A stretch of DNA of 64,000 nucleotides, from assembly GCF_000725805.1 (NCBI RefSeq), contig NZ_JOFT01000011.1, forward strand, positions 434,001 through 498,000, given 5' to 3'. The notes beneath the pieces are model-generated. The model had not been told where the DNA came from. It searched no databases and was given only the letters and a program-made list of their open reading frames with translations. Position numbers and translations under genes: made by a program. Shown one piece after another: positions 8,233 to 16,417 of this stretch. The stretch is from Streptomyces xanthophaeus. Its GTDB lineage: Bacteria; Actinomycetota; Actinomycetes; Streptomycetales; Streptomycetaceae. Every line of letters begins with the position of its first letter. Positions within the stretch are counted from its first letter, which is position 1.

Positions 8233-8625
8233 ATGCACCGCACCGGCCTCGCCGCCGCGCTCACCGACCTGCTCTTCACCCCCGGGCTCGACCTCCACGA
8301 GGCCGCCGACCGCCACTTCGCTCCCGACTACCGCCAGCGCACGAACGGGAACTGGGACGACCGGGACGAGTTCCTGAAGCACATAACCCACCTGCGCACG
8401 GTCGTGGCGGAGGGCTCCGTCGAGGTCCACGACGAGCTGTACGACGGCCTGCGCTACGCCGACCGGCACACGGTCCGCGTCACGAAGAAGGACGGGTCCA
8501 CCGTCCGGACCGAGGTGTACCTCTTCGGCGAGCTCGCCCCCGACGGCCGCTTCCGCCGCATCGAGGAGGTCACCCTCATGCTCGAGGGCGTCGACGCGGA
8601 CCGGGATCTGGGCAGCGCCCGCTGA
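8233..8625 (+). CDS. NTF2-like / SnoaL-like fold protein
   Basis: The 130-residue cytoplasmic protein begins at ATG 8233, with GAAGGGA upstream. The pattern LHEAADRHFAPDYRQRTNG near the N-terminus, then EFLKHI and a series of beta-strands (VEVHDELYDGLRYADRHTVRV, RTEVYLFGEL, RRIEEVTLM), is typical of small polyketide-cyclase-like or ketosteroid-isomerase-like proteins of the NTF2 superfamily. The reaction cannot be inferred. Its location opposite marR, with twin operators, suggests a ligand-induced enzyme or stress protein. Confidence 0.7.
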   Translation: MHRTGLAAALTDLLFTPGLDLHEAADRHFAPDYRQRTNGNWDDRDEFLKHITHLRTVVAEGSVEVHDELYDGLRYADRHTVRVTKKDGSTVRTEVYLFGELAPDGRFRRIEEVTLMLEGVDADRDLGSAR

Positions 8626-8781
8626 CGCAGGAGCTGCCGGGCGACGGCATGGGTCCGAACGGGTGCAGGCGCGCGGACGCGCCGTACCGCGCGATCACGG
8701 CGGATCGATTCGCCTCCGCCGGCCTTCCTAGGGTGGGGCACCAGTCCACCTTGATCATCTTCGGAAGGGACCCATCCCGTC

Positions 8782-9138
8782 ATGAAGCTCCGCAACACCG
8801 TCGCCGCCGCACTGGGCGCCTTCGCCCTGGTCCTGACGCTGCCCGGATCGGCCCTGGCGGCCCAGGGCGACTTCCTCTACAAGTACGTCGACGACCACGG
8901 CCAGGAGCAGCACATCACCCTGCACGACCCGCACAGCGGCAAGTGCATCAACCTGTACGCCGTCGGCAACGACCTGATCCCGCCGGGCTACGGCCCGCAC
9001 AACCGGACCGACACCGCCGTCACCCTCTACCTCGGCGCGAGCTGCACGGGCGACGAGTGGCGGCTGCGGGCGAACGGCAACCGGGCCAGCGACCGGCTGG
9101 AGGTCCGCTCCATCCGCTTCGACGACCCGAACGCGTAG
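8782..9138 (+). CDS. Small secreted protein of unknown function
   Basis: The 118-residue product starts at ATG 8782 behind GGAAGGGA. A Sec signal peptide is clear: MKLR, a hydrophobic core, and cleavage after SALA-A near residue 28. The mature 90-residue domain contains two Cys (K-C-I-N and S-C-T-G), is rich in Asp, His and Asn, and resembles small secreted Streptomyces proteins of unknown role. The probable -10 TAGGGT at 8729-8734 gives a leader of about 40 nt. Confidence 0.75.
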   Translation: MKLRNTVAAALGAFALVLTLPGSALAAQGDFLYKYVDDHGQEQHITLHDPHSGKCINLYAVGNDLIPPGYGPHNRTDTAVTLYLGASCTGDEWRLRANGNRASDRLEVRSIRFDDPNA

Positions 9139-9247
9139 CGGAGCCTGCGGGGAACCGCATCCCCGTGCAGTGTGGGCCCTGCCGGTTCGGCGGGGCCCGC
9201 CCGACCCGTCCCGGCCGCCCGGCCGTCGGCGCACCTGTCCTCGTGCC

Positions 9248-10282
9248 ATGGAGGCACTTGCCGTACGACTGTCGGGGCTCGATCCGTACGCCGAAGGCGC
9301 GATCCGCGTCGTCGCGTTCTACGACACGTTGATGCGCCGCCGGGTGGACCTCCCGGCGCTCGCCCGGTCCTCGGCGGGCCCGGCCGAGTGCGTGGCCGGG
9401 ATCCAACTGGCCGGTGCAGGGCGGTCGATACGCGTCGGCCCCGAGGGCACGGAGGTGTCGGGCCCGCCGGTGACCGTCTCCGCCACGGCGCCGGTCACCC
9501 TCGACGACGAAGAGATCGGCACGGTGTGGCTGGAGCGCGCCGGAGCGCCGAACCCGCTCGACGAGGTGCTGCTGGAACGGCTCGCGCTCGCTGCCGCGGC
9601 TGCCGTCGAACGGTACGGCCCGGCCCGCACCACCATGGCCGACCCCGCCCTCGTCGAGCTGGCGATCAGCTCCGAGGACGACGAGGCGGCCAGGGCCAGG
9701 GCCCTGCGGCTGCTGGGTTTCGCCGCCGGACTGCCCGTCCGTGTCCTCGCCGTACGCTCCCGGCTCCCGCTCGACCGGCTCGGCAGCCTGGTCTGCCCGG
9801 CCCGCCCGGTCAAGGCGGCCCAACTGGGCGACGTCGGCGTCATCCTGGCCGCCGGCGTGGACCCGGCGCGGTTCCCGCAGGGGGTCCGCGCGGGCATCGG
9901 CGCCGCCGACAGCCCGGGCCGGTCCTGGCAACAGGCCCGTACCGCGCTGCGGTTCACCGGCCCGCGCGAACCCGTGGTCCGTTACGCGGACTTGGGCGCA
10001 CTGGCGCTCCTTGCCGAGATCCCGCAGGGCGCCGTGCGCGAGAACGCGGACGTCGCCGCGATCGCCCGTCTGGCCGGTGACCGGGAGGACCTCGAAACCC
10101 TGGAGGCCTACTGCGTCACCGGTTCCCTGCGCCGCGCCGCCGACCTCCTCCACCTGCACCACAGCAGCGTCGCCCGCCGCATCGAACAGCTCGGCAGGAG
10201 CCTGGACATCGAGCTCACCGGACCCACCGGACCGACCCGGGCCAGGATCGCCCTCGGCGCGTGGCGGCTGCTCGACAGCTGA
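9248..10282 (+). CDS. PucR/CdaR-type helix-turn-helix regulator
   Basis: The 344-residue protein runs from ATG 9248 (no strong ribosome-binding site, so the start is uncertain). The C-terminal 60 residues, LETLEAYCVTGSLRRAADLLHLHHSSVARRIEQLG, form the HTH_30 domain of PucR/CdaR regulators. The N-terminal half has a GAF-like look, with alternating strands (SIRVGPEGTEVSGPPV) and a helix LLERLALAAAAAVERYG. Such proteins usually sense a small molecule and activate neighbouring genes. No catabolic operon adjoins it, so its target is unknown. A bidirectional terminator follows. Confidence 0.75.
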   Translation: MEALAVRLSGLDPYAEGAIRVVAFYDTLMRRRVDLPALARSSAGPAECVAGIQLAGAGRSIRVGPEGTEVSGPPVTVSATAPVTLDDEEIGTVWLERAGAPNPLDEVLLERLALAAAAAVERYGPARTTMADPALVELAISSEDDEAARARALRLLGFAAGLPVRVLAVRSRLPLDRLGSLVCPARPVKAAQLGDVGVILAAGVDPARFPQGVRAGIGAADSPGRSWQQARTALRFTGPREPVVRYADLGALALLAEIPQGAVRENADVAAIARLAGDREDLETLEAYCVTGSLRRAADLLHLHHSSVARRIEQLGRSLDIELTGPTGPTRARIALGAWRLLDS

Positions 10283-10308
10283 CGGCGGGCCGGATACCTC
10301 GTACGAGC

Positions 10309-10341
10309 GCGGCCCCGCCGGTGTGACACCGACGGGGCCGC
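10309..10341. terminator. Bidirectional terminator hairpin
   Basis: GCGGCCCCG (10309-10317) pairs with CGGGGCCGC (10333-10341), with an inner GGTG/CACC stem. It lies between two convergent genes and suits both. Confidence 0.75.
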
Positions 10342-10369
10342 GTTCACGCGTCAGTCGACGCGGGGGGCG

Positions 10370-10891
10370 TCAGAGGACGTTCTTCGATGCGCTGACGACG
10401 ACGCATTCCTTGTACTCGCTGCCGTCGCCCTTGCCGGTGTACGGGGTCGTGGCCTCGGTCTGCTGGGAGGCTCCCGCCTTGACCTTGAGTCCGGTCACCT
10501 TGGCCTGGGCGGGGCTCGCCGTCGAGGCGGCGTCCCCGCGGAACTTCATCGTGATGCCGTAGGTGTAGTCCACCGAACCGCTGTTGGTGACGGTGAGCTT
10601 GGCCACGAGGTTCTTGCCCGCGTCGTCGAGCTTGCAGGCATCGATCTTGATGTCGCGCTCGGCCTTGTTGCTGCTGCTGGAGCCACCGGGCACGGAAGCT
10701 CCGCCCGAGGTGCTGCTGGAGCTGCTGTCGCTGTCGTGGTTGCCACCGGTGCTGCCGCCGCTGGAGCTGGAGCTGGAGCCCGAACCGGAGCTACTGCTGT
10801 CGCAGCTGCCGCCGTGGGAACCGCGGGCTCCGGTGAGTGCGACGACTGCGATCCCGAAGACGGCAACCGCACGGACATGACGAAACTTCAC
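10370..10891 (-). CDS. Secreted Ser/Gly-rich protein with a C-terminal beta-sandwich-like domain
   Basis: The start is GTG 10891 (MKFRHVRAV), preceded by ACGGGG, giving 173 residues. The N-terminal hydrophobic stretch VAVFGIAVVALTG is a signal peptide or anchor. A low-complexity linker of Ser and Gly with Asp (about residues 25-70) follows. The last 100 residues (DIKIDACKLDDAGKNL, VAKLTVTNSGSVDYTYGI, SQQTEATTPYTG, CVVVSASKNV) look like a small beta-sandwich with one Cys pair, similar in style to secreted actinobacterial proteins of the DUF4352 kind. The function is unknown. Confidence 0.7.
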   Translation of the reverse strand: MKFRHVRAVAVFGIAVVALTGARGSHGGSCDSSSSGSGSSSSSSGGSTGGNHDSDSSSSSTSGGASVPGGSSSSNKAERDIKIDACKLDDAGKNLVAKLTVTNSGSVDYTYGITMKFRGDAASTASPAQAKVTGLKVKAGASQQTEATTPYTGKGDGSEYKECVVVSASKNVL

Positions 10892-10892
10892 G

Positions 10893-10907
10893 TTCAACCC
10901 CGTTGAA
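10893..10907. promoter_or_regulatory. Inverted repeat at the ribosome-binding site of the Ser-rich secreted protein
   Basis: TTCAAC-CCC-GTTGAA, perfect 6-bp arms, lies 2 nt upstream of the GTG start and contains the GGGG of the ribosome-binding site on the minus strand. It may be an operator or a small hairpin covering the site. Confidence 0.4.
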
Positions 10908-10983
10908 ATATCAGTGAGCGAGACAGCCCGCCTTGACGGGCACACGTCACCCTAACAGCGGTCCGACGGTGCTCCGCGCACGT

Positions 10984-11601
10984 CTACCGGGCGGCGGGCC
11001 CGGCCTCGTACGGGAACCGGGCGAGCGGGGCCTCGCCGTCGAAGAAGGTCTTGGCGCGGACCATGGCACGCTCGTCGGCCTTCACCTGCCCCGGCCGTGA
11101 GCCGTTGCCGAACAGGACCCCGCCGAAGTGCATCCGCAGGTACGCCGCCGAGTGGTTGAGGCTGGTCGCCAGACCGTCGGCGACCACCTCGTCGTGGTCC
11201 GACATGACGGTGACGCCCCACAGGGTCCGGCCCGCCATCCGCCGCTTGAAGTCCAGCCCGGGCACCGCGAGCCAGCCCGACCAGTAGTCGAGGTAGCGCT
11301 TGGTGTGCGCGGAGAGGGAATACCAGTACAGCGGGGAGGCGATGACGATGTCCGTGGCCTCCAGGGTGGCCTGTCGAAGCAGTTCCTCGTCCTCGCTGAC
11401 GGGCCACGCATCGGTCTCGTGCCGCCCGTCCTGGAAGTCGGGCAGCGCCAGCCCGGCCAGGTCCACCCACCGCTGGGGCACATCGCCGGGCAGCTGTTCG
11501 GCGGCGGCCCGCGCGAGCATCTCGGTGTTGCCGTCGGGGCGGGAGCTGCCGAGGACGAAGAGGAACGAGCGGTCCGCGCCGCGGGGCGTCTCGGTGGTCA
11601 T
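10984..11601 (-). CDS. NADPH-dependent FMN reductase / flavodoxin-fold oxidoreductase
   Basis: The 205-residue protein starts at ATG 11601 behind GGAGCAGAG. The flavodoxin fold is shown by FLFVLGSSRPDGNTEMLA (phosphate-binding loop for FMN, residues 13-30), DIVIASPLYWYSLSAHTKRYLDYW (about 85-108) and WGVTVMSDHDEVV. These are hallmarks of the FMN_red/WrbA-like group. It probably reduces flavin or a quinone with NAD(P)H in the cytoplasm. No partner oxygenase lies beside it. Confidence 0.85.
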   Translation of the reverse strand: MTTETPRGADRSFLFVLGSSRPDGNTEMLARAAAEQLPGDVPQRWVDLAGLALPDFQDGRHETDAWPVSEDEELLRQATLEATDIVIASPLYWYSLSAHTKRYLDYWSGWLAVPGLDFKRRMAGRTLWGVTVMSDHDEVVADGLATSLNHSAAYLRMHFGGVLFGNGSRPGQVKADERAMVRAKTFFDGEAPLARFPYEAGPAAR

Positions 11602-11745
11602 CTCTGCTCCGTTTCTCTGACCCCCGGGTGCGGGGGAATCGGGTGCGGTGATCCGGTGTCTTCACCGCGTCCAACCCCCGCGGCCTGCACGGCTATTCCG
11701 GCACGGGCCGAGCAGACGGCTCCTGCCGTGCGGAAGGATCCCGGC

Positions 11746-11984
11746 ATGCTCCTGCCCACCGACGGCGTCACCCCCGTTCCGCGACTCGTGCTCGTCGACG
11801 ACCTCCAGACGGACGACGGGTACTTCTGCACCCTGTCCGCCCCGCTCTTCCTGGCGCCCGGGTCCGCTTCGACCGCAGCAGCCTTCGCGTGACCCGGGCG
11901 AACGGCGAGGCCTTCGCACCGGTCGGCACCTGGGGCGTGCGATGCCGCATCCGCCGCTGCGCCGCCCCGCGGGCCGGGGGCTGA
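11746..11984 (+). pseudogene. Frameshifted short gene of unknown function
   Basis: ATG 11746 follows GGAAGGATCC and opens a frame, MLLPTDGVTPVPRLVLVDDL...LFLAPG. At about 11864 it falls into low-complexity sequence and stops at 11892. Adding one base after GCGCCCGGG continues it sensibly as VRFDRSSLRVTRANGEAFAP and ...RCRIRRCAAPRAGG, ending at TGA 11982-11984, for a 79-residue product. I do not recognise the family. It is either a decayed small gene or a single-base assembly error in a G/C run. Confidence 0.45.
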
Positions 11985-12020
11985 GCGGACCGGCCCGCCT
12001 GCTCCGCACGGTCCGGTGGC

Positions 12021-12917
12021 TCAACTCGTGCGGGCGGTAAGGGCTGACAGACCGCGGTTCAGGCATGTGGCCAGGCGCGTCGCGATCGTGCCGCCGGGGT
12101 CGAGGCGGGGGTTGAAGATCGTGACGTCGAGGCCGACGGCCCGATCGCCCGCCAGTGCCGTGCGGAGCACGGCCTCCAGTTCGGCCCAGCCGAGCCCGCC
12201 GGGGATCCGGTAGTCGACGGCGGGCATGACCGCGTCGTCCAGGACGTCCACGTCGAGGTGGACCCAGTACCCGGCGCTGCCGTCATGCGTGAGCAGGCCG
12301 ATCGCCGTGCGTGCGGCCGTGGCGGCGCCCGCCGCGCGCACGGCGTCGAGGCCGAACGTGTGGAGGCCCGGCGGCAGCGGCTGCATCCCGGCCTCCCGGG
12401 ACTCGGCGCCGTCGCGGAAGCCGAAGGCGACCACGTCCTCGTCGCGGAGCAGGGGCCCGCGGCCTTCGAGGTCGGTGAGCAGCCGGGGGCCCCGGCCGGT
12501 GGCCAGGGCGAGTTCCATCGAGGCAGCCTCGCCGGCCGGCTCCGCCGCGGGCTGGTAGAAGTCGGTGTGGCCGTCGAGGAACAACAGCCCGTGGCGACCG
12601 CGGCGGCGCAGGGCGAGCAGGTTGCCGAGGAGGATGCTGCAGTCCCCGCCGAGGACCACGGGGAAGCGGCCGTCGTCGAGGACGGCCCCGACCTCGTCGG
12701 CGAGCCGGACGGAGTACCGGGCGATCCCGAGGGGGTTGAGCACCCCGGTGGCGGGGCCCCGCCGGGGGTCGTACGCGGGTGCCTCGATCCGGGCGGCGCG
12801 CAGCGCCCCGGCGCCGTCGAGCAGACCGGCGTCGAGCAGGGCCGTCGGCAGGTCCTCGACGCCGGAGGGGCGCAACCCCAGTACGGACGGTGCTTCGATG
12901 ATCGCCGCTTCGCGCAC
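12021..12917 (-). CDS. Arginase/agmatinase (ureohydrolase) family protein
   Basis: The start is GTG 12917, 7 nt after AAGGAG, giving 298 residues. The ureohydrolase fold is evident from FPVVLGGDCSILLG (about 86-98), LLFLDGHTDFY (111-121) and YWVHLDVDVLDD further on. The metal-binding Asp115, His117 and Asp119 of DGHTD and both Asp of DVD are kept, but the first motif is GGDCS instead of GGDHS, so Cys93 replaces one usual manganese ligand. The enzyme would hydrolyse a guanidino or amidino compound; the exact substrate is not clear. Confidence 0.82.
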   Translation of the reverse strand: MREAAIIEAPSVLGLRPSGVEDLPTALLDAGLLDGAGALRAARIEAPAYDPRRGPATGVLNPLGIARYSVRLADEVGAVLDDGRFPVVLGGDCSILLGNLLALRRRGRHGLLFLDGHTDFYQPAAEPAGEAASMELALATGRGPRLLTDLEGRGPLLRDEDVVAFGFRDGAESREAGMQPLPPGLHTFGLDAVRAAGAATAARTAIGLLTHDGSAGYWVHLDVDVLDDAVMPAVDYRIPGGLGWAELEAVLRTALAGDRAVGLDVTIFNPRLDPGGTIATRLATCLNRGLSALTARTS

Positions 12918-13061
12918 GTCGGTGCTCCTTCGCCGGCCGGCCGGTCGAGGACCGCCGTCACAGGTCCATGGTCCCGCACGGGGGACGCGGTGCCGAGCCG
13001 AGCCGGAAGCCACCGCCCCCCGGCGGCCCGCGTCAGGGCGGGCCGGGCGGCCGGGGCGCGG

Positions 13062-13682
13062 TCAGCCGGTGTCGACGACGAGGTCGGCGCGGTGGCGGCC
13101 GGGGGCGACGAGGCGGGCGTTCGGCTCGTCCGAACGGGCCACCCAGTCCTGCGCGTGGGCCCGCTCCTTGCCGTGGCGTACGTGCCGGTCGACCAGGCGT
13201 CTGACGCGCCGGTCCTCGTCGGGGGCGAGGTACCAGGCCTCGTCCAGCAGCGTCCGTACCGAGGCCCAGTCCCCCTCGTCGTGCAGCAGGTAGTTCCCTT
13301 CGGTGATCACCAGCGGTACGGCGGGGGCGACGGGGATGCTGCCCGCGATCGGCTCCTCCAGGGAGCGGTCGAAGGCGGGCGCGTACACCGTCGTCCCGCC
13401 GGTTGCGCGCAGGCGGCGCAGCAGGCAGACGTACCCGGCCGCGTCGAAGGTGTCCGGGGCCCCCTTGCAGTCGGCGCGGCCCAGCCGGGCCAGCTCCGCC
13501 TGGGCGAGGTGGAAGCCGTCCATCGGGACCACCACGGCCGTGTCCGGCCCGAGGGCTTCGGCCAGCCGGGCGGCCAGGGTCGATTTCCCGGCCCCCGGCG
13601 GCCCGGCGATGCCGAGGATCCGCCGGCTGCCGGGGTCGGCCAGTGCGGCCGCCCTCGCTACGAGTTCCGTCGTCGTCTGCAC
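13062..13682 (-). CDS. P-loop nucleoside/nucleotide kinase family protein (uridine kinase-like)
   Basis: The 206-residue protein starts at GTG 13682. Walker A is ILGIAGPPGAGKSTLAARL (residues 22-40). It is followed by VVPMDGFHLAQAEL, the typical substrate-side Asp motif of the uridine kinase/pantothenate kinase/phosphoribulokinase group, and VITEGNYLLHDEGDW, the G-N-Y-L-L motif of the YFR007w/FrcK-like subfamily. Members phosphorylate sugars or nucleosides; the substrate here is unknown. It is monocistronic in appearance. Confidence 0.8.
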   Translation of the reverse strand: MQTTTELVARAAALADPGSRRILGIAGPPGAGKSTLAARLAEALGPDTAVVVPMDGFHLAQAELARLGRADCKGAPDTFDAAGYVCLLRRLRATGGTTVYAPAFDRSLEEPIAGSIPVAPAVPLVITEGNYLLHDEGDWASVRTLLDEAWYLAPDEDRRVRRLVDRHVRHGKERAHAQDWVARSDEPNARLVAPGRHRADLVVDTG

Positions 13683-13707
13683 CTGCGTATCCTGCCGGAC
13701 CGGTGGG

Positions 13708-14118
13708 TCAGCAGCGCGGGCAGGCGTCGCGGATCACGCGCCAGGTGAAGCTGGTGGCGGCGGAGGTGCCGGTGGCGTCCGTGGCGGTGACGGTGACGGT
13801 GCGGGTCCCGCTGCCGCGCAGGAGGCCCGAGATCAGGCCGGTCGAGGCGTTGATCGAGGTTCCTGCGGGCAGGTTCACGGCCGACCAGGCGTACGGCGCG
13901 GTCCCGCCGGTGGCGGTCATCTGGAGGTGGGCGGCGTCGTACTGGTAGTCGACCTGGTTGCCCGGGTTGACCACGGCCGGGGCTGCGGCCGCGGTGCGGA
14001 CGACCGGTGCGGCGCTCTGCGGTGCGGCGACGGCGGGGCCGGCCGGTGCGGCCAGGACGGCCGCGAGGCCGAGGGCCAGGGCCGCCAGGCGGCGCGGCGT
14101 GCGCGAGGGAGTGCTCAA
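13708..14118 (-). CDS. Small secreted protein with one Ig-like (He_PIG) domain
   Basis: The 136-residue product has a signal peptide (SRTPRRLAALALGLAAVLAA, cleavage after AVAA). One putative immunoglobulin-like repeat follows: GGTAPYAWSAVNLPAGTSIN, STGLISG, RTVTVTATDATG, SFTWRV. It ends in RDACPRC. The domain is almost the same as the last repeat of the secreted protease encoded at 17708-19474 (AVNLPAGLSVNASTGVISG there), so it appears to be a stand-alone copy of that accessory domain. It is probably extracellular and adhesive or carbohydrate-binding. Confidence 0.75.
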   Translation of the reverse strand: MSTPSRTPRRLAALALGLAAVLAAPAGPAVAAPQSAAPVVRTAAAAPAVVNPGNQVDYQYDAAHLQMTATGGTAPYAWSAVNLPAGTSINASTGLISGLLRGSGTRTVTVTATDATGTSAATSFTWRVIRDACPRC

Positions 14119-14442
14119 CGGGACCTCCGAACTCGTCGGGAGGCGCGGACGGTCCCGGTCAGGGTTCCGGGCGCCGCCACCCCCCTTGCTGGGTGAGGGC
14201 GTTCGAGGTGCAGTGGGGCGTCGGCATCATAAGTGGCCCCGGCCGAGCCGTCGATGGCGCCTCGGGGACCGCCCGCCCCAAGGGGCGGGCCCCACCGTCG
14301 ACCACCTGACCCTGGCGGGAGGTGAGTTCCCCACCGCCGCGGCCCTCCTCGCCTGGCTCCGCCACGTCGAGCGACACAGCGGATCGAGGCCGCGCGCCTG
14401 ACACCCCCGGGCGCCGGGCGGCGGCCTCCGCGCGCCCTCGGC
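14119..14442. other. Intergenic region with terminator of the ABC exporter
   Basis: There is no convincing gene. The region contains the strong hairpin at 14271-14290, the likely end of the leftward ABC transporter transcript, and then the upstream region of the Ig-domain gene. Confidence 0.5.
14271..14290 (-). terminator. Hairpin downstream of the ABC exporter operon
   Basis: GCCCGCCCC-AA-GGGGCGGGC: 9-bp perfect arms, all G/C, about 150 bp beyond the permease stop codon on the minus strand. Confidence 0.55.
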
Positions 14443-15255
14443 TCAGCGGTCCTGGGACCGGTACGCGCGCATCGCCAGCGGCATGAAGACGGCGGCGATG
14501 CCCGCCGCCCAGAGCAGGGACCACAGGATCGGCCCGCCCGCGGGGGTGCCGAGCAGGAGGCCTCGGAAGGCGTCCGAGAGGTACGTGACGGGATTGACCT
14601 CCACCCACGCCTGGAGCCAGCCGGGCATGGTGTCGACCTCGGCGAAGGCACTGCTGGTGAAGGTGATCGGGAAGATGAACGTGAAGGCGTATACCTGCAC
14701 CTTCTCGGGGTCCCCGGCCACCATTCCGATCAGAACCGCCGTCCACGAGACGGCGGCGGCGAATATGAGCAGCAGCACGGCCGCGCCGATGAAGCCCATG
14801 ACGCCCCCGCTGACCTCGAAGCCCAGCAGCATGCCCAGTGCGACCATCAGGCACATCGCCCAGAGCTGCTTGGCCAGGTCGGCCGTGATGCGTCCGAAGA
14901 GCGGTGCGGAGCGGGCGATGGGCAGGCTCCGTAGTCGGTCGAAGACCCCTTTGGTGAGGTCCGAGTTCAGCGACATGGCGGTGTACATGCTCATGAAGAG
15001 GGTGTTCTGGACGATGATCCCGGCCAGCGCGTACTGGAGGTACGCCTGGGGAGACCCGGCCATCTGCCCGCCGAAGACGTAGGTGAACAGGAACACGAAC
15101 ATGATCGGCGTGACGCTGTAGTCGACCAGTTCCAGCGGGTTGTGCTTCACCGAGACCAGACTGCGCCACGCCATGGTCGCCGTCTGCTGCACGGCTGCCA
15201 GGGGCCGGACCCGGCCGCTGCGGCCGAGGCCGTCGGCGATCGTCGTGGCGGTCAT
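14443..15255 (-). CDS. ABC-2 type permease (DrrB-like exporter subunit)
   Basis: The 270-residue protein has six hydrophobic segments: VTPIMFVFLFTYVFGG, ALAGIIVQNTLFMSMYTAM, LWAMCLMVALGMLLGF, GFIGAAVLLLIFAAAVSWTAVLI, AFTFIFPITFTSSAFAEV and WAAGIAAVFMPLAM. It carries the motif LRSLPIARSAPLFGRITADL and the ending NPVTYLSDAFRGLLLG, as in daunorubicin-resistance permeases. Its ATG overlaps the stop of the upstream ATPase gene (ATGA), so the two are translated together. It should export a hydrophobic compound, perhaps an antibiotic. Confidence 0.9.
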   Translation of the reverse strand: MTATTIADGLGRSGRVRPLAAVQQTATMAWRSLVSVKHNPLELVDYSVTPIMFVFLFTYVFGGQMAGSPQAYLQYALAGIIVQNTLFMSMYTAMSLNSDLTKGVFDRLRSLPIARSAPLFGRITADLAKQLWAMCLMVALGMLLGFEVSGGVMGFIGAAVLLLIFAAAVSWTAVLIGMVAGDPEKVQVYAFTFIFPITFTSSAFAEVDTMPGWLQAWVEVNPVTYLSDAFRGLLLGTPAGGPILWSLLWAAGIAAVFMPLAMRAYRSQDR

Positions 15256-16310
15256 GACGCCCTCCCCGCCTTCACGGGCCGGCCGTCGGCGTCGGCCTCG
15301 ACGCCCGGGTCCGCACCGCCCCCGCCCCCGCCCCCGCCCCCGTCTCCGTCTCCGTCTCCGTCGTCCGGACCGCCACCGGGCTCCGCGCGGTGTCCGGTCA
15401 GCACCATGAACACCTCGTCGAGGGAGGAGCGACGCAGGGTGAGTTCACCGACCTCGATGCCCGCCTGGTCGAGCCTGCGGACGACGCTCGGCATGAGCCC
15501 CGGATCGTTGACCGGGGCGGTGATCCCGTCCCCCTCGACCTTCGCCTGCGGTCCGGCGGCCTCGGTGATCAGTGCGTGCGCCGCTCCGAGGTCCGCCGCA
15601 CGGGCGGGGCGCAGTTGCAGCACCTGCCCGCCGACCTGCGACTTCAGCTGGTCGGGGGTGCCGTCGGCGATCACCGCGCCCTTGTCGATCACCACGATGT
15701 TGTCGGCGAGCCGGTCCGCCTCGTCGAGGTACTGCGTGGTCAGGAGCGTGGTCATGCCCTCCGAGACCAGGACCCGCAGCATGTCCCACACCTCACCGCG
15801 GCTGTGCGGGTCGAGCCCGGTGGTCGGCTCGTCGAGGAAGAGGATCCGGGGCCGTCCGACCAGGCTGGCCGCCAGGTCGAGGCGCCGCCTCATTCCGCCG
15901 GAGTAGGCCTTGGCGGCCCGTCCCGCCGCGTCGGTCAGGTGGAAGCGGTCGAGCAGCTCGGCGGCCCGGGCCCTGGCGTCCCCGCGGGGCATGCCGAGCA
16001 GCCGGCCGATCATCAGCAGGTTCTCGGTACCGGTCAGGTTCTCGTCGACGGCGGCGTACTGGCCCGTGAGCCCGATCAGGGAACGCACGCGCCCCGCCTG
16101 CCGTACGACGTCGTACCCGCCGACCTCCGCACGCCCCTGGTCCGGCAGCAGGAGGGTGGCGAAGATGCGGACCGCGGTCGTCTTCCCGGCACCGTTGGGC
16201 CCCAGCAACCCGCACACGGTCCCCGCCGGAACCTGGAGATCCACCCCGGCCAGCGCCTTGGTCTCCTTGAACCGCTTGGCCAGGCCTTCGGCCTGGATCG
16301 CGTGCGTCAT
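15252..16310 (-). CDS. ABC transporter ATP-binding protein (DrrA family)
   Basis: Starting at ATG 16310 (AGGTGA upstream), this 352-residue ATPase has Walker A GPNGAGKTT, Q-loop LTGQYAAVDENLTG, signature YSGGMRRRLDLA, Walker B ILFLDEPTTGLD and the DrrA-type C-terminal extension. The last 45 residues are a low-complexity Gly/Asp tail (PGGGPDDGDGDGDGGGG...) encoded by a microsatellite at about 15318-15366. This tail is unlikely to be conserved. It is translationally coupled with the permease. There is no adjacent regulator or biosynthetic cluster, so the exported substrate is unknown. Confidence 0.92.
   Translation of the reverse strand: MTHAIQAEGLAKRFKETKALAGVDLQVPAGTVCGLLGPNGAGKTTAVRIFATLLLPDQGRAEVGGYDVVRQAGRVRSLIGLTGQYAAVDENLTGTENLLMIGRLLGMPRGDARARAAELLDRFHLTDAAGRAAKAYSGGMRRRLDLAASLVGRPRILFLDEPTTGLDPHSRGEVWDMLRVLVSEGMTTLLTTQYLDEADRLADNIVVIDKGAVIADGTPDQLKSQVGGQVLQLRPARAADLGAAHALITEAAGPQAKVEGDGITAPVNDPGLMPSVVRRLDQAGIEVGELTLRRSSLDEVFMVLTGHRAEPGGGPDDGDGDGDGGGGGGGGGADPGVEADADGRPVKAGRAS
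15318..15366. repeat. CCCCCG and TCTCCG microsatellite inside the ATPase 3' end
   Basis: About four CCCCCG units are followed by about three TCTCCG units. They encode the Gly and Gly-Asp tail of the ABC ATPase. Such tracts readily change length. Confidence 0.75.
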
Positions 16311-16417
16311 GGGATCACCTCGTCGTCCCGTGGAAGCGCCGTCGGTCCCCTCAACTGTGACCCATGCCACTGACAGTCCGCCTGCCGGTGGGTACGGCGG
16401 TACGCGCGTGGCCCCCG

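Noticed and set aside
14290..14401. Open frame ending in LTLAGGEFPTAAALLAWLRHVER
   Set aside because: It looks protein-like but has no start or ribosome-binding site, and it overlaps the terminator region; too short to support a gene.
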